A DNA stretch of 64,000 nt from Neocallimastix lanati (nom. inval.) (GCA_016946835.1 JACVTC010000073.1:70001-134000), one strand, 5' to 3'. Counted from the first letter of the stretch, positions 1 through 14,099 are shown. The notes: generated by a model from the sequence alone, not told the origin. Program-made: numbers and translations.

Positions 1-420
1 AAAACTTTAATTATTAATAAAATATTTTGTTAATCATTACCTGAAAATAAATTAATAAATTATTAATTCATCATTGATTTATGATGCGGTTTAATGTAAC
101 GTGATATAAAATAGATTTATGTAATATTATAAATTATATACAAGCACATGAAAAATAATGTAATCATAAATTTTATTACATAAATTTTATGTTAATATGT
201 AAATAATTTATATAAAATTTTACTTTATTTTTATTATTTTATTATATTATATTTTTTATTTTAATTATTTTATTTTATTATATTTTTTTTTATATATTTT
301 ATATTTTTTATTTTAATTATTTTATTTTATTATATTTTTTTTATATATTTTTATATGTTAAAACTATAATAATTATAAATTTATCATTAGTGTGCTTCGG
401 ACTGGAATAATATTTTATTA
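1..420. other. A/T-rich spacer, no gene seen
   Basis: Low-complexity A/T sequence with short repeated TTTTATTATATTTTT blocks around 225-350. No coding pattern, RNA gene or terminal repeat is visible. Confidence 0.6.
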
Positions 421-429
421 GAATTATTG

Positions 430-839
430 ACTTAATTTTTCTTTGAAATTAAAGAAAAATCTAAAGATCCTGATGTTGATAATCTAACCAAACAAATGAA
501 GAACTTAACTATTAGTTCGTGTTTCTTCTGTATGGAAATAGCTCATTTCCGGAATGGCTGTCCCTAATTCAAAGCAATTGTTGATAAAAATCACCAAGAA
601 TATTACAAAAATAAGAATTTAATCCTTTAAGAAGGAGAAGAAACCCTTCTATTGTCAATAAAAATTATTTCAGTCAAATTCCAATCAACTTTTGAAGAAG
701 AGCCCCAACAAGATCAACCTCAAGAAGTAAGAAGTATAAAAGTAGAATCAGAAAAGGAAAAAGAACTTTATACTGAGAAAATTTAATGAATCTGACTTTG
801 AAGAAAATGAAAGCTATTTTTGTGCTGCAATTAAACAAA

Positions 840-879
<40 letters not shown>

Positions 880-959
880 ATAATGAACTAGAATCTAATA
901 AAGGAAAGAAAGTTCATCGCCGTCTTAAAGATAATCCCAGACCTAATCCCAACACCTTC

Positions 960-995
<36 letters not shown>

Positions 996-1480
996 AATTA
1001 ACGGAAAATCCAAAGTAAAAACCAATTCAGAATCAGATCCACACTTCAATACTTGCTCAACCTTTAATTAATAAGGAAAAAGAAAAAGAAAAAAAACTTC
1101 GTGATAAAGAACAAGTTAATGCTTCTAAACAATAAATTGAAACTATTGAAATTGACAAATCAGAAATTAACAATATTATTGATATTTACTTCAGACAATA
1201 CTCCAGATAATACAAGAAAACAAACTTTAACCAAACTGGTAAATGGTAAAACTACTAATAATTCTTCTACAACTAAATCTCCTTTGAATACCAGGAATTC
1301 TTCAAATGATAGCAGATCAAAAACTTTATGATGCTGTTGAAGATTTGAATAACATCAAATGTAATATTACCTTAGCCCAACTATTAGATGATTCTCCAAA
1401 AGTAGAAACTAAAGTCATACAAAGTTTAAAACTTGAAAAAAGATCAGTGGGTGCTCTCCATTTTTTTTTTTTTTTTTTTT
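430..1480 (+). pseudogene. Decayed Ty3/gypsy Gag/pre-protease fragment
   Basis: Broken coding sequence on the plus strand. Around 510-570 one frame reads CFFCMEIAHFRNGC, a CX2CX4HX4C zinc knuckle typical of retrotransposon Gag. Around 1330-1440 another frame reads LAQLLDDSPKVETKVIQSL, which aligns with the pre-protease block of the gypsy Pol at 60636 (FAQLFAVSPLL then a stop) and with the Gyp2 Pol. The frames are interrupted by stop codons and by A-runs at 847-877 and 963-993. The relic ends at a T-run (1461-1482), where an oppositely oriented relic begins. The short ORFs at 1101-1331 and 1306-1500 are pieces of it, not genes. The family call is good; the element is dead. Confidence 0.6.
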
Positions 1481-1494
1481 TTGAAAAGCTTTTA

Positions 1495-2640
1495 TTTTGA
1501 TATTAAGTGGACTTAAACCTTTGGCAGATTACCTTAATGACCTAGAACTTCTACTTCTGATGGCATAAAACAATATTTTTCAATATTGATCTTATTTAAG
1601 TTTATATATTTCTTGAAAACAACTAAAACTCTTTCTTAATGTGATTTAGATGTTCTTCCACTGTTTTGAATAGAGTAAAATGTCATTAATGAAGTTGAAA
1701 ACAAATTCACTCATTGGAAGGTAGAAGGAGCTCCAGTTAAATCTGAGAAGACATTACCATTGAATTGGTAATTGTCAAACTTAGTAGTGAAACTGGTTAT
1801 TTCAACGCTTTCTTCATCCATGAATATTTAATGGTAACCAGAGTACAGATCCATTGTAGTAAAAATTTTTTGGCTCCATCTAAACTATCGAAAATTTCAT
1901 CCATATCTGATAAGGAATGAGAGTCTTTAATCGTAACATCATTCACTTTTTGGTAGTTAATACATATTCTCCACCTTTCATTATGTTTTGGAATTAAAAC
2001 TACTGGAGAGGACCATTCTGAATAGGACGATTCAGTTAGTTTTCTTTGTTAATCAATTTAGTGAGTTCTTCTTTTAGAATATCATATTTATAATTATATT
2101 TAGATATTCTATAATATTTCTATTTCATTGGTTTTTACTCCAGGTTTTAATCAAATTGAGTACTCTTCACATTTTAGGAAGACAATAGATTTCTACCACA
2201 GCTTACATCGACAGATTCGTAAGTTGTAGGAAGTTTGTCTAGAATTTGCTGTCTTACTAAGGTTACTACAGAAACTCGAGAAATCTCTTCTTGTTCACGG
2301 CATTTTTGATATTATCGATATTCTTGTCTTCTACTTTATCATAAGAAATATTTTCTTAGAGTTTCCTTTTATCCTTTAGCTCTCTATTAGACTTTTTTTG
2401 TATCTTGAATACTCTTGTTATTAATAATGGAAGAATCGATGATATCGACTTTATGGATGGCAGGTTTCTTTCCTCTCTTTTTATATATGTTTTATTTTCC
2501 ATAGTTTTTTTTTTTTTTTTTTTTTTTATTTTTATTTTTTTTTTTTTGCTGCCTTTTTAACTTCAATAAATGACATTCCATTATCCCTTTGAGTTGGAGT
2601 ACTAGGAGAGCTGTAAGTTTTACGAAATTTGAGTCTATTT
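1495..2640 (-). pseudogene. Decayed Ty3/gypsy reverse transcriptase fragment
   Basis: Minus-strand relic of a gypsy Pol. Read from about 2080 down to 1500 and shifting frames, it gives the RT blocks in order: SSPVVLIPKHNERWRIC, then INYQKVN, then TTMDLYSGYHQI, then FINDILLYS in place of the catalytic YxDD block, then NIEKYCF and EVEVLGH. These match the RT of the Pol at 60636. The YxDD motif reads FIND, so the first catalytic Asp has become Asn. Upstream, 2110-2640 holds weaker pre-protease-like pieces. Many stops and frameshifts make it a fossil. It abuts the plus-strand relic head to head at a T-run, so the two are fragments of different copies or of a rearranged one. Confidence 0.65.
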
Positions 2641-3225
2641 GAGACATTTTTATTTAAAATTATTATTTTAAATATATAATATTACACAAAAAAAAATTTT
2701 TAAAAAAGAGCACTCTTATAATATTATAACAATTAAAAAAATATCACTGTAAAAGATTTTAAATAAAAGATTTATAAAAAAACAAAATAAATAAATAAAT
2801 AAAAAGCATATATTTAATTAATCAATCATTTATTTATTTATTATTATTGTGTTTTATTTTATTTTTTTTTTTTTTTTTATTTTTAATTATTTTCTCTGAA
2901 CCAAAATAATTAATAAAATTACATTTTAATTTAAAGTTATCCTTTTATTATATTTGGTAAAATATTTAAATTTTATCTATTTATTTATTTATCTATTTAT
3001 TTATTTATTACCTTTTATAATATATTAATTGTTCTAAAACTATTAAATATACTAAAATAATTTATTCTATTATTCTTTTTTACTCTTTTTATTTCCCATT
3101 TTTATTTCTCATATATATATATTTATTATGCATAAAATTTATTATATTATTTGATTTAATAATGGTAATCAACTCATTTCTAATATATATTATATATACA
3201 ATACAAAGGATTCTTAAACTAAATT
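2641..3225. other. A/T-rich spacer, nothing recognised
   Basis: Simple A/T sequence with TTTA-type microsatellites and a T-run near 2863-2880. No gene, RNA or repeat family recognised. Confidence 0.6.
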
Positions 3226-3575
3226 AAAGTTTTTCAATTTATGATTATTATAACAAAATAATATAAAATTTTGATAATTAAAAATGAAAAAATACTATAT
3301 AAAAATTTAAATAAGTTTTTTCAATTTATGATTATTAAAACAAAATAATATAAAATTTTGATAATTAAAAATGAAAAAATACTATATAAAAATTTAAATA
3401 AGTTTTTTCAATTTATGATTATTAAAACAAAATAATATAAAATTTTGATAATTAAAAATGAAAAAATACTATATAAAAATTTAAATAAGTTTTTTCAATT
3501 TATGATTATTAAACAAAATAATATAAAATTTTGATAATTAAAAATGAAAAAATACTACAAAAAAATTTAAATAAT
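3226..3575. repeat. 87-bp tandem repeat, about four copies
   Basis: The anchor CAATTTATGATTATT recurs at 3235, 3322, 3409 and 3496, exactly 87 bp apart. Copies are nearly identical, with one-base differences and a slightly diverged last unit. No reading frame is conserved, so this is a noncoding minisatellite. Confidence 0.85.
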
Positions 3576-3854
3576 ATTTTTAAGTATTTAACATTGTAAT
3601 ATTATTTATTATTAATTAGTTAATTAGTTAATTAGAAAAATAGAGTTAAATATTTTATAAAAAATATAAAAATATATATATATATTATTTTATTAATAAT
3701 ATTACTAAAAGGTTTTAATATTAAAAGAGCACTTTATATAATAATAAAGAAATTTAAATAAAAATATTGTAAAGTTTATATATTAAATTTATTATTTATT
3801 TTAAAACAAAAAATAAAATTGATTTACATAAAAAAAAATAAACATAAGAAAAAA

Positions 3855-3885
<31 letters not shown>

Positions 3886-4430
3886 TATTAATATTAAAAT
3901 TTATAATCTTTTTAATCTATTAAAAAAAAAATTATAGTTTTTTTTCTTTTTTTTTTTTACATTTTATTTTTAACTTTTTATTTTTTATTTTTTATTTTTT
4001 ATTTTTTTTTTTTATTATCAAAATTCTATTTTTATTATTATTATTATTTTTTTTTCATATATTTCTAATTTTCAATTATATACAAAATTATATTTTTTCT
4101 TTAGTTATTTTTTTTAAAAAATAAGTAAAAGGAAAAAAATAGAAATAAAAAATAAAGGCAAACCATATCAAGAAGATAGAGTATGTATTAATAATGTTAA
4201 TAATAGTAATATAGTAATACATCCTTATAATAATTAATGTAAAGAGAATGATAATGCTATTAAATTTTTTGAAATATTATATTACAAGTATTGTTAATAT
4301 AGATGATATACATATATATAATATTTTATTATTTTATTACAAAGTTTTATTATTATTATTTTTTTAATTAAAAAATATATAAATAAAATAGTTAAACCAT
4401 TACATATCTTTATTAATTGTCCAGATATTA
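3576..4430. other. A/T-rich spacer, no gene seen
   Basis: A/T-rich sequence with an AT dinucleotide run near 3862-3884 and short T-runs. A slightly more complex patch around 4150-4260 shows no sustained reading frame. Confidence 0.55.
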
Positions 4431-4459
4431 ATACATTAATAATATTATATAATAATTAT

Positions 4460-4524
<65 letters not shown>

Positions 4525-4753
4525 TATAATAATAATAATAATAATATTTTATTATTTATAAATATTTTAATTTTGATTTTTACTCTTTTTTTCAACCTTA
4601 ACCTTAATACTAAGAAATTAAAAAGTTTATTCAATATTCTATCATTAAAATATAAATTGGGTAAAAATTAAAAACAAAATTAAAATTAAAATAAAAATAA
4701 AAAACTTTCTTGATAATAATAATAATACATTAATACTATTATATAATAATTAT

Positions 4754-4786
<33 letters not shown>

Positions 4787-4993
4787 TTTTATTATTTATA
4801 AATATTTTAATTTTGATTTTTACTCTTTTTTTCAACCTTAACCTTAATACTAAGATATTAAAAAGTTTATTCAATATTCTGTCATTAAAATATAAATTGG
4901 GTAAAAATTAAAAACAAAATTAAAATTAAAATAAAAATAAAAAACTGTTTTGATAATAATAATACATTAATACTATTATATAATAATTATATT

Positions 4994-5036
<43 letters not shown>

Positions 5037-5175
5037 TAATAATAATAATGATAAAATTTTATTATTTATATATATTTTTAATTTTGATCTTTACTCTTTT
5101 TTCAATCTTAACCTTAATACTAAGATATTAAAAAGTTTATTCAATATTCTATCATTAAAATAAAAATTGGGTAAA

Positions 5176-5218
<43 letters not shown>

Positions 5219-5225
5219 AAAATTA
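4431..5225. repeat. Complex tandem repeat, three copies of ~240-270 bp, each with an (AAT)n tract
   Basis: Each unit has an (AAT)n tract, a TTTTGATTTTTACTC block and an AACCTTAATACTAAG block, then a spacer containing ATTGGGTAAAA. The AACCTTAATAC anchor recurs near 4600, 4840 and 5110. Spacing varies because the (AAT)n tract differs in length. The last copy ends in an A-run of about 40 nt. The leucine-rich ORF at 4686-4874 is low-complexity translation, not a gene. Confidence 0.8.
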
Positions 5226-5662
5226 AAATAAAAAATAAAAATAAATATGTAAATTTAAATTTAAATAAATAAATAAAAAAATACCTGTTAAACATTTTTC
5301 TTTTTTTTTTTTTTTATTTTTTCTGTAATTGATAAAAAGTGTAGTCTACAAAAATTTTTTTTTTAAGTTTATATATATATAATTAATATAAATTAAAAAA
5401 ATTTAATTATAATATAAATTTTTATTAATATTTTTTCCCTATATATAAATTTATTTATTGTTAAACATAAATTATTAATAGAATGATACAAAGAATTAAT
5501 TAACAATTATTAATTTTTATGAAAATTTATAAATACAATATTTAAATAACAACATAAAGAAAAACTATATTATTAATTTTGAATAGATTTTATTTTAAAT
5601 TATTAATATAATTTTATATTTTTGTTAATATTTATTATATATATGTGTGTGTGTCATATTAA

Positions 5663-5700
<38 letters not shown>

Positions 5701-6147
5701 TTTTTTTTATTTTTATATATATTTATTTATTATTTTTATTTGAATTTATTATTCTCATTATGTTATTGTTTTTTATTCATTAATTAAAAATTATAATAAT
5801 ATAATATGATATTATTAAAATTAATTATTTCAATATAATATTATTGAAATAAATAATTTTTTATTATTATATATAAAATATTTATAAAAGGTATAACAAA
5901 AAAATAAAATTTTGTCATGTAATTTTGTTTTGTTAAAAACATATTTAACAAAAATTTTTTAATAACAAATTTTTAATTATTTATATTTAAATATTTTATA
6001 TATAATATTGAAATTAAAACTATATACATTATATATTTTAAATTTTTTTTTTTTTTTTTTTTTTTAAATTATTTATATATTTTTTTACTATGAGAAAAAT
6101 ATATATATCTATATATATATTTATTTATAATAATTATTATTATTAAT
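5226..6147. other. A/T-rich region downstream of receptor gene A, no gene seen
   Basis: Low-complexity A/T sequence including an ATT-repeat block around 5667-5700 and T-runs. It includes the 3' flank of the minus-strand gene ending at 6148. No clear polyadenylation signal can be singled out in such A/T-rich DNA. Confidence 0.5.
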
Positions 6148-9100
6148 TTATGCAATATTTGATTTAGCTATGGAATTACTTCGATAACTAGCACTACTTC
6201 TACTCATTCTACGTATTTCTTTAATTATATTTTCGTCCTCTTGATTAGAATTAGGTTTTTCAAGCCAAATCCTAATAAAAAGTAAATATAAATGTTTTAA
6301 AACAAATACTCCAATTATAATAAATGGATATAAGCATTCAATGTAATAATCTTTAATATCTATAACTCGAATAATTAATACGATAACTATTCCAATACTA
6401 TCCAATACTAAAATATAAAACATTCCTTTAGCAAATGAATAGTTTGTTTCGTTATTCATCTCTATACACAAAAATCTGATTATATTTAAATATAAAAATA
6501 AATGAAATAATATCTCAATAGACAGTATTACAATGCCAAATATATTTGAGAAATCAATATGACATTGATAAAAACTTTTTGAATTTTCTACAAGGACTTC
6601 TTCTATCTTAAATGAAGGGCTTATTTTTGCCAGTATAAAAAAGATACCCTCAATAACATAATATTGACATATATATAAATTCTCATGGGTTTTAATCCAT
6701 TTGAAATATCTATTGCTATTTTGATAATAATTAATTAAAAAGAATATTGTGGGTGTATAAACTAATGCGTATCCAGTTAATATCATTAATAAAAATGCAT
6801 GACATTTAAATTCTGTTGGTTCGCCAAATTTTGCTAACATTGAGTAAATAGTAACAAATGAAGTGATAATATAATTAATAGTTGAACTAATTGTAAGCCA
6901 TTGATAATATTGACTAAATTTTGGAATAAATTTTACTACTAAAGAAAAAACAATCACTATAAATAATACATTTATAGTTATAAATATAATATTACTAAAT
7001 TCATCTTTTAAATTCATATAATAAATTTTTGTTATATCTTCTATAGATTGAAGTGCTTCCTTTGCACTTTTACTACCATATAAAAAATCATAAAAATAAT
7101 TAATAAATTTAATTTCAAATGTTTCATAATTTTTAATAGATATAGGTCTTTCAATCAATTGAAGATTATTCAAAATATCACATTTTAAAATTGAACAAAT
7201 TTCCTCATCCTTATATAAATCTATTATTCCACTATACTGATGAAAATTTTTAATTATTATTTCTTTTTGAAACTCTTTAGAAAAAATAAATTTAAAAACT
7301 TCAATAGAACCTCTTTTATGTTCTTCATTAATATAGTTACTAATACCAATGTTATAAGCACCTAGACATGATCCACTAATACCATCCATTCTCCCTGGTA
7401 ATATTGATTTTTTATAAATATCAAAATCACTAGGAAGTACAGAATCCCAAAATACAGTAAATAATATATTTTTTCCTTCTCTCATAAGTGCAACTGTTTG
7501 ATCTTCATTCAATTTAAATACTTCATCTTTTTATTTAATTAAATTTATTTTTTTAATATCAATAATAATTATATAAAAATAATAAGATTGAAAAAAAAAA
7601 TAAAAAATAAAAAAAAAAACAAAAAAATATTATTAAAGTAAGTTTAAATAAATATTAAACTATATTTACTAAATTTTGAATTAAACAATATTTAAAGTAT
7701 TTTTAAGATATATTTATATTTAGTTTTTATATTTATTTAATAAAAGTTTTTTAAATACTACTTCTAATAATAATAGCAAATGATAATAATAATAACAAAT
7801 GATAATAATAATAACAAATATAAAAAAAAAATAGTAATAGTAATATTATATTTTTTTTTTATTATTAATAATAAATTTTTACCTGAAGAAATTTTATTTT
7901 TAATTTCTTTTATTTTATTTAATGCATCAACTGTCCAATGACTTTCTAATTTAGGAAAAGGTGATGTAACATTTTCTCTATTGGAATATATAAATTGATA
8001 AATTGAACACATACTACTAGTAATACTTTCAATACCTAAATTTTAAATTTAAATTATTAAACAATTAATTATATTCATAAATAAAAAAAAAAAAAAAGAA
8101 AAAAGAAAAAAGAAAAAAGAATTTAAGAAAATATTACTATATATTATTAGTATTTATTTAGTAATAATTTACATTAAATTTAAAAAAAAAAAAAAAATTA
8201 CTAGTAGGAAATAATCCATTATATCCATAGAAATTCATATTATTATTATTATTATCATTTCTCTCTTGTTTTACAATATTTTCTCCTACTTCTAGTAATT
8301 TATCCCATGTTGTTGGTATATCTTCGTTATATTTTTTTAAATAATTAGTATTTGAATATAAAACCATAAATTTTATAAATAAGGGCTATAAATTTATTTT
8401 AATAATTAATAATAAAAAATTAGTAAAAAAATTTTTTTATTTTGTTATATTTAATTTTTGAAAATTTAATGATATTTTCTTTTTTTACTTAATAATAATA
8501 ATAATAATTATTAAAATAATTATAATAATAATAATAATAATTAAATGTATATATATAGAGTAAAATTTTTTTTTTGTTAATTTTTACATACTAAACCAAC
8601 CCATCTATCTTCATAAACACAAATTTTCCATACATCTTTTAAACTATAAGAATCAATATATTCTTCTGGTAGCTGTTGCTTTAAATCTAGAAAATGAGAA
8701 GATAGTTTTTTTAAATAGATAGGATCAAAAATATACATATCATATTTTGTTGATTTTCTTGAGAGCAAAGTATCAATTGTTGAAGAATGACCATTTCTAT
8801 ATCTTGTTGAATTTTTTTCTGAAAAAAATTCCATTTTTAGAGTAACATTTAAATTATTTTTCTGTGAATATTCATTGAAATCATTCCCTATAGATTGAAA
8901 TAAATCATTATATGAAAAATAGGAATATGACATCATAGTAACTGTAACAGCTTTAATAATTTCTATAATATATATATATCATTTTTTTTTTTTTTTTTTT
9001 TTTTTATAAAAAAAAAATAAACATAAAATTTATTAAAAAAAATAAAGATAAAAAAAAATATATATATATAATATATTTTAAATTAATTAAAAGATCTCAT

Positions 9101-9210
9101 ATTAATAATAACTATTCAATTATTTTAGTAAATTATTAATTTAAATAAAAAATTGTATTACTGATATTTATTAGAAAAGCAAATAGTAATAAATAATATA
9201 AAAGATTCAT
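6148..9210 (-). CDS. Seven-transmembrane class C GPCR-like receptor with bacterial-type solute-binding ectodomain, copy A
   Basis: Five-exon model: 9210-9162, 8962-8592, 8385-8202, 8035-7883, 7526-6148 (minus strand). Each intron is GT-AG, the codon phases agree, and the total is 2136 nt (711 aa). Exon 1 is a signal peptide (MNLLYYLLLFAFLINI). Residues ~17-425 resemble an extracellular solute-binding protein of the type that serves bacterial ABC sugar importers, with VFWDSVLP, GRMDGISGSCLG and FKFIFSKEFQKE as family-like blocks. Seven hydrophobic segments follow between ~430 and ~675, the third led by KCHAFLLMILTGYALVYTP as in class C receptors. A short Ser/Arg-rich tail ends the protein. Such fusions are known from anaerobic fungal membrane proteomes and are presumed sugar or nutrient sensors; the ligand is unknown. 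The domain calls are motif-based. Copy B upstream is a close paralogue with the same exon structure, which supports the model. Confidence 0.82.
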
Positions 9211-9286
9211 CTTTTTTTAAAAATATATATAGATATATTATATCAAAATTTTTATATGTTATATTATAAAAAAATTATTTCAAATT

Positions 9287-9328
<42 letters not shown>

Positions 9329-9381
9329 AGAGAGATATATTTAAATCAAATAAATATATAATAATTTCTTCATATATATGG

Positions 9382-9423
<42 letters not shown>

Positions 9424-9710
9424 TAAAAAAAGTTTTCAATGTATAAAAATATGAAAAGAAGTTTTAAAAAAAAATTTAGTTATTTAATCTAAACTTTATT
9501 AAATTTTAGAATTAATTAGGTTAAAATATTATTTTAAAAAATATAAAGTTATTTATTTTTGTTTAAAAGCTATTATTGTTTAATGTATAAAATAGAAAAA
9601 TGTTTTCAACTATGTATCCATTAATATCATATATTGAAGCTCTATTCAAAAATTTAAAAATTATTGAAAAATATTAAATTTATTTTACTATTTAACAAAA
9701 AAAAAAAAAG

Positions 9711-9741
<31 letters not shown>

Positions 9742-10141
9742 TTATCATTAAACATAAAATAAAATAAAAATTTCATTACCAAAATAATAAAGATTTTATT
9801 AAATGAATAAATAAGATTTTTAAATATTAAAATTTGACAAATCTTTATTTTAAACTTTGTATAGTATGTTATTCTTTCAATTAAATAATAAAACTAAATA
9901 ATTTCATTTTTTTTATACTATTTAATATCATTTATTATTTGATATTATTATTCATTATCATTGCACTATTATTATTATTGATTACTATTATTATTATTAT
10001 TATTATTATTTATTATTATTTATTATTATTATTTATTATTATTTATTATTATTTATTATTATTATTATTATTATATCTTCATTAATTATTATGATTAATA
10101 AAGATAATAAAACATTATAAATATAATTTAATTACTCTAAT

Positions 10142-10177
<36 letters not shown>

Positions 10178-10295
10178 CTTAAAACTTTACTTTTAATATT
10201 TTTTTTTTATTTTTAAATAATAAATATAAACCACTAGAAAAAAGATTAAATCTATAAGAAATTAGAGAAATTTCTCTATTCAAAAAATAAGAAAA

Positions 10296-10359
<64 letters not shown>

Positions 10360-10377
10360 ATAATAATACCAATAAAA

Positions 10378-10419
<42 letters not shown>

Positions 10420-10942
10420 ATTTTATTTTATAATATTTATTTAACAATTATTGAATATATCAATTTGAATTAATTAGTTTTTTTTTTTTTTTTATTTTAT
10501 TTTGTATTCTATTGTTTTAAACTGAATATGTAATACTTCTTAAAACTAGAAAAATTATAATTAAATTATTAAATGAAATAATTTTTTTTATATTAATATC
10601 ATATATATATTTATTAAAAAAAATATAAAAAAAAAATTATAAATATATTAAAATTAAGTAAAATTTTCACTTTAACAAAATGTATAATTATTTAATTATT
10701 ATATATTTGTTAGTGAAATTTTAAATAAATTATTGTTTTTTTTTTTTTATATATATATATTACTATTAAAATTATATAAAAACTTTCAGATAATTTTTTT
10801 TTTTTTTTTTTTTTTATTTACTATTAATCATAATTCATTATAATTTATTACTTTATTGTTATTTTTAAAACTTTGTTTTTTTTTTATGTTTATAATATAT
10901 AATATTATTATGTTTTTTATAAGTATTTGATTTTGAAATATT
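9211..10942. other. Intergenic region between receptor paralogues, rich in homopolymers
   Basis: About 1.7 kb of A/T-rich DNA. It holds very long T-runs (about 9292-9325, 9387-9418, 10146-10173, 10301-10358) and an A-run (10384-10417). An ATT-type microsatellite lies at about 9970-10072. It should contain the promoter of gene A (start at 9210) and the 3' end of gene B. No specific promoter element is distinguishable. Confidence 0.55.
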
Positions 10943-12941
10943 CTAACTTGAATTTTGTTTTACTGTAGAATTACTTCTATTATTATTAATACTAGGACTT
11001 TTAGTCATTCTACGTATTTGCTTAATTATATCTTCATCCTCTTGATTTAGATTAGGTTTTTCAAGCCAAATCCTAATAAAAAGTAAATATATATGTTTTA
11101 AAACAAATACTCCAATTATAACAAAAGGATAAATGCATTCAATGTAATAATTTTTTATATCTATAACTCGAATAATTAATACAATAAGCATTCCAATACT
11201 ATCAAATACAAAAATATAAGACATTCCTTTAGCAAATGAATAGTATAATTCATTATTCATTTCTATATACAAAAATCTGATTATATTTAAATATAAAAAT
11301 AAATGAAATAATATCTCAATAGACAGTATTACAATGCCAAATATATTTGAGAAATCAATATGACATTGATAAAAACTTTTTGAATTTTCTACAAGGACTT
11401 CTTCTATCTTAAATGAGGGGCTTATTTTTGCCAGTATAAAAAAGATACCCTCAATAATATAATATTGACATATATATAAATTCTCATGGGTTTTAATCAA
11501 TTTGAAATATCTATTACTTTTAGGATAAAAATTAATTAAAGAGAATATTGTGGGTGTATAAACTAATGCATATCCAGTTAATATCATTAATAAAAATGCA
11601 TGACATTTAAATTCTGTTGGTTCGCCAAATTTTGCTAACATTGAGTAAATAGTAACAAATGAAGTAATAATATAATTAATAGATGTACCAAAATTAAGCC
11701 ATTGATAATATTGACTATATTTTGGAATAAATTTTACTACTAAAGAAAAAACAATCACTATAAATAATACATTTATAATTATAAATATAATATAACTAAA
11801 ATTATCTTTTAAATTCATATAATAAATTTTTGTTATATCTTCTATAGATTGAAGTGCTTCCTTTGCACTTTTACTACCATATAAAAAATCATAAAAATAA
11901 TTAATAAATTTAATTTCAAATGTTTCATAATTTTTAATAGATATAGGTCTTTCAATCAATTGAAGATTATTCAAAATATCACATTTTAAAATTGAACAAA
12001 TTTCCTCATCCTTATATAAATCTATTATTCCACTACACTGATGAAATTTTTTAATTATTATTTCTTTTTGAAACTCTTTAGAAAAAATAAATTTAAAGAC
12101 TTCAATAGAACCTCTTTTATTTTCTTCATTAATATAGTTACTAATACCAATATTATAACCACCTAGACATGATCCACTAATACCATCCATTCTCCCTGGT
12201 AATATTGATTTTTTATAGATATCAAAATCACTAGGAAGTACAGAATCCCAAAATACAGTAAATAATATATTTTTTCCTTCTCTCATAAGTGCAACCGTTT
12301 GATCTTCGTTTAATTTAAATACTTCATCTTTTTATATAATTAAATTTATTTTTTTAATATCAATAATAATTATATAAAAATAATAAGATTGAAAAAAAAA
12401 AAAAAATAAAAAATAAAAAAAAAAATAAAAAATAGAAAAACAAAGAAATAAAAAATTACTATTAAAATAATTTTAAATAAGTATTAAACTATATTTAAAA
12501 TATTTTAAAATTAATTTAAATTATTATTTTAAATATATATAAAAACTTTTAAATTATAATAATAATAATAAGAACAAATAATAATAATAATAATAAATGA
12601 TAATAATGATAATAATAATAAATGATAATAATGATAATAACAAATAATAATAATAATAACAAATAATAATAATAATAATAATAATAAATTATAGTAATAA
12701 TAATATTTACTACATAAGTATTTTTATAAATAATATATTTTACCTGAAGAAATTTTATTTTTAATTTCTTTCATTTTATTTAAGGCATCAACTGCTAATT
12801 GACTTTCTAATTTAGGAAAAGATGAGGTAACATTATCTCTATTAGAATATATATATTGATAAATTGAACACATACTGCTAGTAATACTTTCAATACCTAA
12901 ATTTTAAATTTAAATTATTAAGCAATTAATTATATTCATAA

Positions 12942-12974
<33 letters not shown>

Positions 12975-13345
12975 AAAAAGAATAAGAAAATATTATTATA
13001 TATTATTAATATTTATTTAGTAATAATTTATATTAAATTTAAGAAAAAAAAAAAAAAAAAATTACTAGTAGGAAATAATCCATTATATCCATAGAAATTC
13101 ATATTATTATTATCATTTCTCTCTTGTTTTACAATATTTTCTCCTACTTCTAGTAATTTATCCCATGTTGTTGGTATATCTTCGTTATATTTTTTTAAAT
13201 AATTAGTATTTGAATATAAAACCATAAATTTTATAAATAAGGGCTAAAAATTTAATTTTATTAATAATTAATAATAATATAAAATTAGTAAAATCACGAT
13301 TTGCATAATGCTTTAATTTTTTGAATATTTTAATATATATATATA

Positions 13346-13376
<31 letters not shown>

Positions 13377-14099
13377 AATAGTAAAATATCAATTTAAGTA
13401 GAATAAGTTAAACTAAATATATATATATATATATATATTTAAATTTTTACATACTAAACCAACCCATTTATCTTCATAAACACAAATTTTCCATATATCT
13501 TTTAAACTATATGAATCTATATATTCATCTGGTAGCTGTTGCTTTAAATCTAGAAAATGAGAAGAAAGTTTTTTTAAATAGATAGGATCAAAAATATATA
13601 TATCATATTTTGTTGATTTTCTTGAGAGCAAACTATCTATTGTTGAATAATGATCATTTCTATTTCTTGTTGAATTTTTCTCTGAGAAAAATTCCATTTT
13701 TAAAGTAACATTCAGATTATTTCTATGAGAATAATTATTAAAATCATTTTCTATTATTTGAAATAAATCATTATATGAAAAATAGGAATATGACATCATT
13801 CGAACCGTAATGCCTTCAATAAATTCTATTATAGTTTTACAAAATCATATTTTTTAAACAAAAACAAAACAAAACAAATAAAATATGTATATATATATAA
13901 TAAAACAAAATGAAGGAATTATAACAATTAATAAAATATTTTTTTTTTTAAAAGATTTTATAATAATATATATATATATATATTTATTACAAATATATAT
14001 ATATCATATTCAATTATTTAGTAGTTATTAGTAATAAATTAAAAATTTACTAATATTTTTTAAGAAGGCAAATAATATCAAATAATATAATTGATGCAT
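10943..14099 (-). CDS. Seven-transmembrane class C GPCR-like receptor with solute-binding ectodomain, copy B
   Basis: Tandem paralogue of the gene at 6148-9210, same strand and architecture. Exons: 14099-14051, 13825-13455, 13243-13066, 12896-12744, 12327-10943. All junctions are GT-AG, exons 1, 2 and 4 have exactly the lengths of copy A, and the total is again 2136 nt (711 aa). Exon 3 is two codons shorter in an Asn run and exon 5 is two codons longer near the tail. The signal peptide is MHQLYYLILFAFLKNI. The solute-binding ectodomain, seven membrane segments and the KCHAFLL third-helix block are present. Exons are conserved while introns and the spacer have diverged, so both copies appear to be under selection. 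Changes cluster at a few sites such as the first membrane segment and the C-terminal tail. Function is inferred as nutrient sensing; ligand and G-protein coupling are unknown. Confidence 0.82.
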
